From assembly GCF_003711515.1 (NCBI RefSeq), contig NW_021167083.1:1438481-1502480 (forward strand): DNA of 64,000 nt, given 5' to 3'. Position numbers and translations under genes: made by a program. Under the pieces are notes generated by a model, which had not been told where the DNA came from, did not search any database, and saw nothing but the letters and a program-made list of their open reading frames with translations. The DNA is from Sodiomyces alkalinus F11 (taxonomy: Eukaryota > Ascomycota > Sordariomycetes > Glomerellales > Plectosphaerellaceae). Shown in pieces: positions 56,641 to 64,000 of this stretch (the stretch's first letter is position 1; every line of letters begins with the position of its first letter).

Positions 56641-58260
56641 AATCTTAGGTCGCTTACTAACCTTTATTTATATACCCGAAATAGTAATATAGGCCTCTCT
56701 TATATAGATACTATCCGTAGATATATCGGCTCTGTTTTCCTTCTAGGCTCTTTTTTCCTTTATTCCCCTCTTTACCTTTAATAATAATAATAATAGTAAT
56801 AGCGGTTCCGTACGTATTCGTTTTTCCTTATAGCGATAATTTCTTTAACTTCTCCTATCCTTAGATAATATTAGTAATACTCGGCTAGTTTAAGAGTTCC
56901 CTATCTAAGGTAAGCCGTCTTTTACTCGCGATCTTTTTATAAGGAACCCTTTACTAACTTATATCGTTTTATAGATAGCGCTAGCCCCTAGCGATAATAG
57001 GGGTAATAATAGTAGTAAGCGTACCGCTAATAACGATATAGGTATAATACTCTTATACCTTAAGGCGATATTAACTATATAATAGTTTAGGTTATCGCCG
57101 CTGCCTAAAAAGAAGAAGTTAGCGGGTAGTTAGCCTCCTAAGCACCCTCCTAGTAGTGTTTATACTAAGCTATACCTTTTTGATACGCGCGATATTACTA
57201 ATAGAAAGTATAAGCGCCTTTATCGTAGCTAGACTAATCGGGGGAAGAAATACTATATATACTCTACGAAGATATATCGGTATACTCCTCTCCTAATATA
57301 CCTTAAAGGCTACGCGTAAAGGTTATTTAAAATAGCTACCCTTATTAGCGATAATAATAAGAATACCCTTATAAGACCTCCTCCCCCTTTAAGGTTATGA
57401 CCGTATCGCTAACCTTTTTTTTAGGAATAAGAACTATATCTTAACGCCTACACGGCGTTCTAGGATACCCTTATAGCTAGGGAAGCGATAACGGCGATAT
57501 TACCTATAGCTATATATCCCGCGGAGGCTTTTAATATAATAGTCGTGTTAGCCCTTTCTCCTCCTTAGGAGGTCTAAGAAAAGATAATACCGTAATTAGC
57601 CTTACTATCTTTTCCTAAGGTTATTAATGAGGTAACTAAACTAGCCTCGCTTCCTCCGGTAACGGAGATCGTTTATAAGGTAATTACGCCGGTCTTTTTT
57701 CCTCCTTTAGGGGTTTTAAAAAAGATAGCGTTAGGACTAAACTTATCGCCTCCGGAGGAGGTTACTATTAGGGCGGAATAGCTAGCCTTATCTCCTTTTT
57801 ATAAGGTTATAGGTAAAGTATTAGTTTTGGGCCTAATCCCTTTTAATATTATAGCAGAAAAGAATACTTATCCTATTACTCCCGCTCCTTTGTCGGAGTC
57901 GATATTATCGGATAAAGACTTTAGACGCTTTAGTCTTATAAAGCTAAGGGAGTATACTCGGCTATTTAGGGAGATACTTATACTTAGTCGCGCTAATATT
58001 ATAATCTCTAAACTCTAATAATTCGCGGAGCGGAGGCGGGCTTTTACGCTTACGGGTATAACCATTATTAGCGCGGTTATAATCCCTAATAATAGCGATA
58101 ATAAAGACGATAATAAAGATAATAATAAGGTTAAGGAGACGGACTCTGATTTATAGCGGGGCGATAAAGGTAAGACTTTTATGAAAGTTAATAATTCCGA
58201 GGATAGCGATTTCGAGGCCGAGGATATTAATCTAAGCTTATATTAAGCGTAGCTAAGGCG
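56640..58260 (+). mobile_element. Unidentified RIP-mutated coding relic
   Basis: A plus-strand frame stays coding-like from about 57101 to 58246 (about 380 codons) and is broken only by scattered TAG, TAA and TGA codons at sites where CAG, CAA, CGA or TGG would be expected before RIP. Its features are a basic PKKKK start, a Tyr/Arg/Lys-rich stretch (57180-57300), a long Pro/Leu/Val region (57500-57830), an intact 62-codon piece (57827-58015), and an acidic Asn/Asp/Ser tail. I do not recognise the family. It could be a gag or accessory gene of a retroelement, or a host gene carried by one. The boundary at the left, near 56640, is approximate. Confidence 0.45.
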
Positions 58261-58329
58261 CGGGGCTCATCCGGCCTAAACTAAATCTAACTTTTACTCC
58301 TTTCCGATTATCGCGATACGATTACTTAT

Positions 58330-59650
58330 ATATCGGCTCCTATATCGTAATAGCGTAAAGGTATTTAAGAGGCTATTATTTATTATTACTAAGCCGAATT
58401 TCTTTTTAAACTTATTAAGTGCCCGCGTTTACGCTAATAGTTCTAGCGGTTCCTATATAGGCTTATAGTATCCTATCTATTATACTAGTACCTTATATCT
58501 TAATCCCCTACCTCGTCTTTTTATGCTTATATAGGGGTTTCGGTAACTTTCTATTCTTTATTATCGGTTACTTTTTAAATAGGCGGTAGTTAAGGGTCGT
58601 TTATTACCTATTCCGGAAAGGGATTATCGCCCGCGCGATATAATAAGTCTATATAGTATTAGAGGTAAATCTATAATACTATAGTAAGCTTAACTCTATA
58701 TAGGCTAATTATCTTTATAACTCGGTATTTACGATAAAGCTAATTAAGCTTATAGGATAATCGTGGAGTCGAGTAGTTAGATAATAATAGCTAAACTAAG
58801 TCGTTAACCTTAAAACGCTTAGCTAGTATACGATATTAGTTAGTAGACTCTTTATTCTAAAGCTATATTAACACTATCACGGCCTAAATAAACTTAGTTA
58901 CTTCCTATAAGCGGCGTAATAGGTTATAGGCTACTAATATTCTAGGTTGTATAGGGGGCTCCTCGGTTATTTAGATCGGGTTAATATAGTAGCTATATTC
59001 TAAGAAAAAGGGACTAAACCCTGTTATAAAGCTCTCGCGGTTATTTAAGACCAGTTATACCGCGGGTAATAGGCGATCCTAGTCGTCTTAAGCGTAATAG
59101 ATAAAAGCTCGTAAATAGGCTTATACTTCTTAGTTTATATGCTCTATTACTCTATCGGTCTAGGGGTAGTATACTATAATAAGCTTACGTGATATTCGTG
59201 CGAGCTTATAAAAGTGCTTCTAGAACCTATTTATTTAGTCTAAACCTCGGTTATTAATGATCGACTTAGGTATTCTATAAAACCGGAAATAATAGTATAG
59301 AAACTATTCTGCGTAAGCTTCGGCTTTTATTATCTTTATCGCTTTTAATATTATAGCTTTAGTTAGGTAATCTATAATAATCTAAAAGTAGCGCGCTTTC
59401 TTCTCGCCGGCTAGTAGTAGGTCCGTTATAAAGTCTATTAATAAATCGCTCCGTATTCGTTCTAGTACTAGGAGGGGGCATGAAAGGCCTTATTTCGTGT
59501 TCCTCTATATATACCCCTTTCTGTAAACGTTATAGTTCCGGATAAATTATCGGATATCCTTATTTATCCTTAGCTAGAAAAAGCGATACGCTATTAAGAC
59601 GATAGTGTTTTCGTGTCCGGGGTATCCTTTAATTACTAAGTTATAAATTA
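58330..59650 (-). mobile_element. RIP-mutated Ty3/gypsy integrase-chromodomain fragment
   Basis: Minus-strand reading from about 59500 to 58900 gives an integrase core: RSDLLIDFITDL (first acidic residue), a damaged INNRG in place of the second Asp motif, and TDRVIEHIN (catalytic Glu), then LNNRESFITGFSPFFLEY. Nearer 58400-58500 is a chromodomain-like segment, YKVLV followed by IGY and EPLELLA. The order integrase then chromodomain is that of chromoviruses. Reverse transcriptase, RNase H and both LTRs are not seen; the upstream end is cut by the LINE at about 59650. Stop codons and Cys/His/Asp losses fit RIP. Confidence 0.75.
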
Positions 59651-59689
59651 ACTAGAAAAAAGAGCATCGTCAAGCCGAAAGTAACCCTA

Positions 59690-62600
59690 AGGTGCCGTAT
59701 TATCGATACAATCAATTCTGATATCGGATTCGGACTCTACGCCCTTAAAAGCACCGGAGACCAATATCGTAGCGAGGCTGTAGAGGGCGCGGTGAGTTAT
59801 ATAATATAGGGCAGCCTGTAGAGCTAACCGAACGCGATACTAGTATACTACTATAGAGCGCCTAGAATATAACGACTAAAACTAACCCGGGGCGCGTAGC
59901 CCCGGGAGAGCCCTAAAAATCCTAGGCACCGAGCAGGCGTACTAAAAGCGTACTATATAAACTACGTACCTAATTTTCCGGACTACTGGCTAATAGGGTA
60001 AACGCCGATAAGACGTTAAGCTAATATAGAAGATCCTTTAAATATAATACTATAAGACTATTATAGGGAAGCCGCTACGCTAATAACCCAGTAGCGATAT
60101 ACCCCCCCTTATAACTAAAGGGCTTATCGATATAATCTAATAAGCGATCAAGGGTATACTAATAGAACTACTCGGAGTAGTAGGACCTAAGACCTATACC
60201 TAAGTAGTAGGGAGCACGCCCGCATAGTGCTAATGTATTAAGATAGCACCGGTAAAGGTTATACCTACCCGATATACCTAAGAGCTAATAGTCCGATACG
60301 GAGACGCCGAGACCGACCTTAAAAGCCGAACCCTATAAGAGATTACTAAGGCGGTTAACTAAATCGCCCGCTATATAGACGTAATAGTCGCGCGACGACT
60401 CCTAAGCGGCGATATAATTCTTATATTTAAGTATAGGAACGAATAGTGGATAGCGAACGCGAATAATTAGGTTAAAGGCGTATTCGGTATAGGAGCTATA
60501 ATACACGAGAAAACGTACTAAGTTATAGTAAAAGGAATACCGACGGCGTAGCTACTAACTTATAACCCCGATACGGCGCTATAAAAACTTCGGCTATAGA
60601 ATAACGTGGCGATTACCCGGATTAAGGCCAGGAAACCCAGGAATAATATAGCGCGGACGGCGCTACTAACTATTAAAGTTACCCGCTCTTAGGACGCGGA
60701 GTGACTAGTAAAGGAGGGAGTCTTTTTTAAGTACGGATACTATAATAGCGAACCCTATAACCCTAAGATCTCCTTATGATGGTGCTTTAAGTGCCTTAAC
60801 TTCGGATATAAAGTAGGTTAGTGCTAGGCAATAGAAACGCTATACGGGTACTATAGCGGCGTAGAGTCGGCGTACTAAGGGGGCTTCGCGGCGTGTAAAG
60901 CTAAGATAGACCCGAAGAAAAAACGCTACGCCGCCTATAAAAGGCCGTACATGGTATTAGACGATAAATACCTAAGTATAATAAAGGAAAGGACGCGGAC
61001 TAAGGAGGTATATACTAATAGGGTAAGGGGATTTAACCTTAGCTAACTCGAGAAATATAGGGCGGAGAGGGAGCGTAGTGTTTTCACGGCGTCGCTAAAT
61101 ACGATAATAGTCCTTAAACCGCCCGAGAAAAAGAGAAAATAGAAAGGATACCCTTTAGGGTTACGGAATATCCTCCTTAGATCGCGTACCGCCCTCTCTA
61201 CGCCTACGCAGGATAATAATATTATAAGGTTCCTCGCCTCTAATACTACCTTCTAGCCCCTATAAAGCCTTACCCCTTACCCCCGGGCTATACCTAAGGC
61301 GTAACTATAAAGCGAAGCGAGCGCGGCGTAGCCGCCTAAGATAAATAATTAGAATCGCTTAGTAGAATATAGGGGGATAGCGGGATAGAGTATAGTAGGC
61401 GCTTTATAACCGTAGCGGGTATAACATAATAGCGGTAACGGAGCCCGGGTTAGATAAGAGGAAGAACCCGATTTACTTAAGGGGATATAATTATAGGATA
61501 GTATAGGGGAGTAGGCGCGCCCTACTCTATATATATAAACGGTATAAGGCCGCTATATTTATATAGTGTACGGGTAAGGATTAGGCTTAGGCTATAATTA
61601 GAGTCGGGATATAATAGTAGGAGACGAATATATAGGTAGTATACTTACTATACTATAAGGGAGGAGAGTAGGAGACCCTAATATATAATCTCGTAACGGA
61701 ACCGGAGCGGTAGTATACCGTCCTAGTAGAAGACTTTAACCTAAAGAACCCCTTTTAGGACGGGTATAATAGATATAAAAAATAATCGGAAGACTTTATT
61801 ACGCTCGCGTACTAATAGTAACTCGACCTTATAACCCCGAAAGAATATATTACTAGGACCGGCTAATACTAATCGATAGTATAGTATACTAGACCTTACC
61901 TAGGTTTTAGCGGACCTTATATACGTATACTAGAGGGATAATCTAGACCTAATAGACTTAGACTATATAGCCTAGGTAATTAATATTAACACGGCGTAAC
62001 CGCGCTAGCGTATCGCTAATAAAGGATAGAGGTAGAGGAAGTTAGATAGGAAAGCGGCCTAGAGAGAGGCCTAGAGGCTAGACTATAAAGAAATACCCCT
62101 TACCCCGGAAGTATTCGACTAGGTAGTAAACTAGATACTATAGGACCTTACTAGTATCGCGGATACTACGGCGCCGCGCCGCGAGCTAGCCGCCTTCCGC
62201 GATAGGCTGCTATAATAGACGTAGGTAATAGTAGAGGCGAATAAGGAGGTAATAAGGCTAACACGGTGTTATTATAGGCGGAGGTCGTGTAGTAGGTAGA
62301 CTAAACTTAAGGAGGCAGAAAAACATCGCGATATTCTAGTTAGAATAGAGAAGCGGAAAAGCTAGCACGGCGCTGTCGATACGATAGTAGTAGACTAGAA
62401 AAGCCTCTAGGCATTATAGCGCTAGGCCCGGACGGTAAGCTACCTATCCCTAAACCTCCTATCTATCCCGCCCCTATAGCGTAACGTGGGCGGACTAGTC
62501 ACGATAATATATAACGGGAAAGCGATAATCCTCGTAGAGAAGTTTTTCCCCCTATTATACCCTATAGAAAACGGGCGTATCGGCGGCGCGCCGAGGATAG

Positions 62601-64000
62601 CGGTAATACTACTCACGTAAGAGGTCACGGAAGAGGAGGTCTAGTAGATTATATAATAAATAGTAAAGTGGAAGGTACCCGGGGAGGACGGCCTACTAAA
62701 CGGATTCTTACTCGCCTATAGCTAACCACTTTATAGACGACTAGTATAACTCTTCTCCGCGAGCCTTAGGGCCGTATATTTCCCGTAATAATACTATACC
62801 GTAGAAGTAATAGTGCTTAAGAAACTAGGTAAACCGAAGGAAGCTTATATAATAGCCTTAGGGTAGCGACCGATATTACTCCTTAGCGTAACGGGGAAGG
62901 TCCTTAAGAAGATAATAGTAGGGAGAATCACGACTATAGCGGAGGAGCACCGACTCCTCCTTACTGGATAGATAGGGAATCGAAAACACCGCGATATAAT
63001 AGTAGCGGTTAGGGCTATTATAGAAGGAGTATACGCCGCGTAAGAGTATAGCGGGGCTATAACGTAATTAAAGCTCGATATCCAGGGCGCCTTTAATATA
63101 GTACTATACTAAAAACTCCTTAAAGTCCTCGCTTAGTATAGCTTCCCAGACTAGGTCACGAAATAGACCCAGTTATACCTTATAGCGCGCACGGCGCGCC
63201 TATACTTCGACGGCGATACGACGTATTAGATAGAAATCTAGGCGGGAGTCCTTTAGGGATCTCCCCTTTCCCTAATCCTCTTTATACTATTTATTAGGAC
63301 GCTTTATTAGGAACTAATCCGGATACCGCGGGTTATAGTAGTCGGCTTTACCGATAACACGAATATTATAGCCTTTAGACGTAATAAGGCCGTACTACGG
63401 GCGCACCTTAAACGGGTATAGTAAGTCTACTAAAGCTAGTTATAAAGGAGTAGCCTATGATTCAAGCCACGGAAGTACGAGCTCCTTTACTTTACGAGAA
63501 AACGCGACCCGCTACCGCTCTAATTACGCCTTAAGGGCATACCGGCGCCGTAAGTCACGGATATAGAGGTCTTAGGGGTTATCCTTAACTAGAAGCTTAT
63601 ATTCCGTCCCTATATCCGGAAACTTAAAGCTAAACTCCTTACCTAGAAATACGCCCTTACGCGCCTTATAGCGTTAGTATAGGGCTACTATATCGGGGAC
63701 GCGCGTAAACTATACTAAATAATAGTCCGGAGCACGGTACTATACGCGGCCCCGGCCTTCTATATAATAACGGGAAAAGGGGAGAAGCTAAGCGGAGTAC
63801 TAAAAGGACTAGCTAGCGAGTAAGCGTAGTATCTATATATCGTTACCGGAGTGTATCGGGCTATAGCTATAAAGGTAGTTAAGATAGAGGCGGGGGTCCC
63901 CCCTCTTAACTTATACTATAACGCCCTAACCGCGCGAGCGGTGCTATGGGTAAAGGGCACTTAGATAAAGTAAGCGATACTTTAGGTGCGATAAGTAGCT
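59690..64000 (+). mobile_element. RIP-mutated Tad-type LINE, 5' and central part
   Basis: Plus-strand relic running off the window. ORF1 (about 60000-61150) ends with zinc knuckles: WCFKCLNFG at 60779-60805, followed by damaged CCHC motifs and the basic stretch KIDPKKKRYAAYKRP. ORF2 begins with an AP-endonuclease domain, where VEDFN (61730-61740) stands for the GDFN motif. The reverse transcriptase lies at about 62640-63600: RPILLLSVTGKVLKKI, LDIQGAFN, QAGVLQGSPLS-like text, and the catalytic box reading F-T-D-N (63347-63358) where an active enzyme has F-A-D-D. Each change is G-to-A or C-to-T, as RIP produces. RNase H and the 3' end are beyond the window. The element cannot move. Confidence 0.82.

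Noticed and set aside
55486..64000. Mitochondrial or bacterial DNA as explanation for the AT-shifted blocks
   Set aside because: Broken reverse transcriptase, endonuclease, integrase and zinc-knuckle motifs with RIP-type stops identify them as nuclear retroelements.
1..64000. CRISPR arrays, operons, secondary-metabolite clusters
   Set aside because: No spaced direct repeats; genes are monocistronic with introns; no polyketide synthase, NRPS, terpene synthase or P450 genes present.

Overview
The window comes from a filamentous ascomycete, Pezizomycotina and most likely Sordariomycetes. Genes carry several short GT-AG introns (about 46-220 bp) with fungal donors (GTAAGT, GTATGT, GTACGT) and CTRAC-like branch sites. 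Coding DNA is GC-rich with C/G-ending codons. Two blocks (about 32.83-34.79 kb and 55.49-64.00 kb) are dead transposable elements so full of TA dinucleotides and TAG/TAA/TGA codons that repeat-induced point mutation (RIP) is the obvious cause.

Layout. 0-5 kb: first exon of a CHO2-like phospholipid methyltransferase (-), then eIF3g/TIF35 (-). 4.5-7.2 kb: a PH-domain protein (-). A 4.2 kb intergenic stretch follows. 11.4-12.9 kb: Ser-rich coiled-coil protein (+). 13.5-14.9 kb: L-2-hydroxyglutarate dehydrogenase (+). 15.4-18.0 kb: DUF2415/WD40-like protein (-), sharing a promoter region with mitochondrial Hsp70 SSC1 (+, 19.0-21.3 kb). 22.2-24.5 kb: ribosome-biogenesis DEAD-box helicase HAS1 (-). 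25.2-26.9 kb: bifunctional 6-phosphofructo-2-kinase/fructose-2,6-bisphosphatase (-), with a 60-N assembly gap in an intron. 26.9-30.7 kb: no gene seen. 30.7-32.8 kb: a bZIP-like gene whose frame is broken, and an ArsH flavoprotein (-), next to a RIP-mutated Ty1/copia fragment. tRNA-Arg(CCU) and cyclin C (SSN8) follow, then an alpha/beta hydrolase (-), tRNA-Thr(AGU), 3.6 kb of intergenic DNA, a conserved Ser/Pro-rich protein (+, 42.5 kb), a small mitochondrial protein (+, 45.8 kb), a TilS-type tRNA(Ile)-lysidine synthase (-) divergent from the PET8-like SAM carrier (+), and a WDR48/UAF1 homologue (-). The last 8.5 kb is a mosaic of RIP-inactivated retroelements: a LINE ORF1 fragment (-), an unidentified coding relic (+), a Ty3/gypsy integrase-chromodomain fragment (-), and a Tad-type LINE (+) that runs off the window.

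Most genes are unlinked housekeeping functions: translation initiation, ribosome biogenesis, mitochondrial protein import and metabolism, glycolytic regulation, Mediator kinase module, deubiquitination. There is no metabolic cluster. The only accessory-looking part is the bZIP/ArsH/copia block. I did not find a clearly new biological system. The less ordinary signals are two short palindrome-like motifs dispersed through intergenic DNA, an apparent 4-nt tRNA intron, a 32-nt cytosine run just after a 5' splice site, and an unidentified RIP-damaged reading frame inside the terminal TE mosaic. Exon boundaries were read by eye from splice consensus and frame continuity; no database search was possible.
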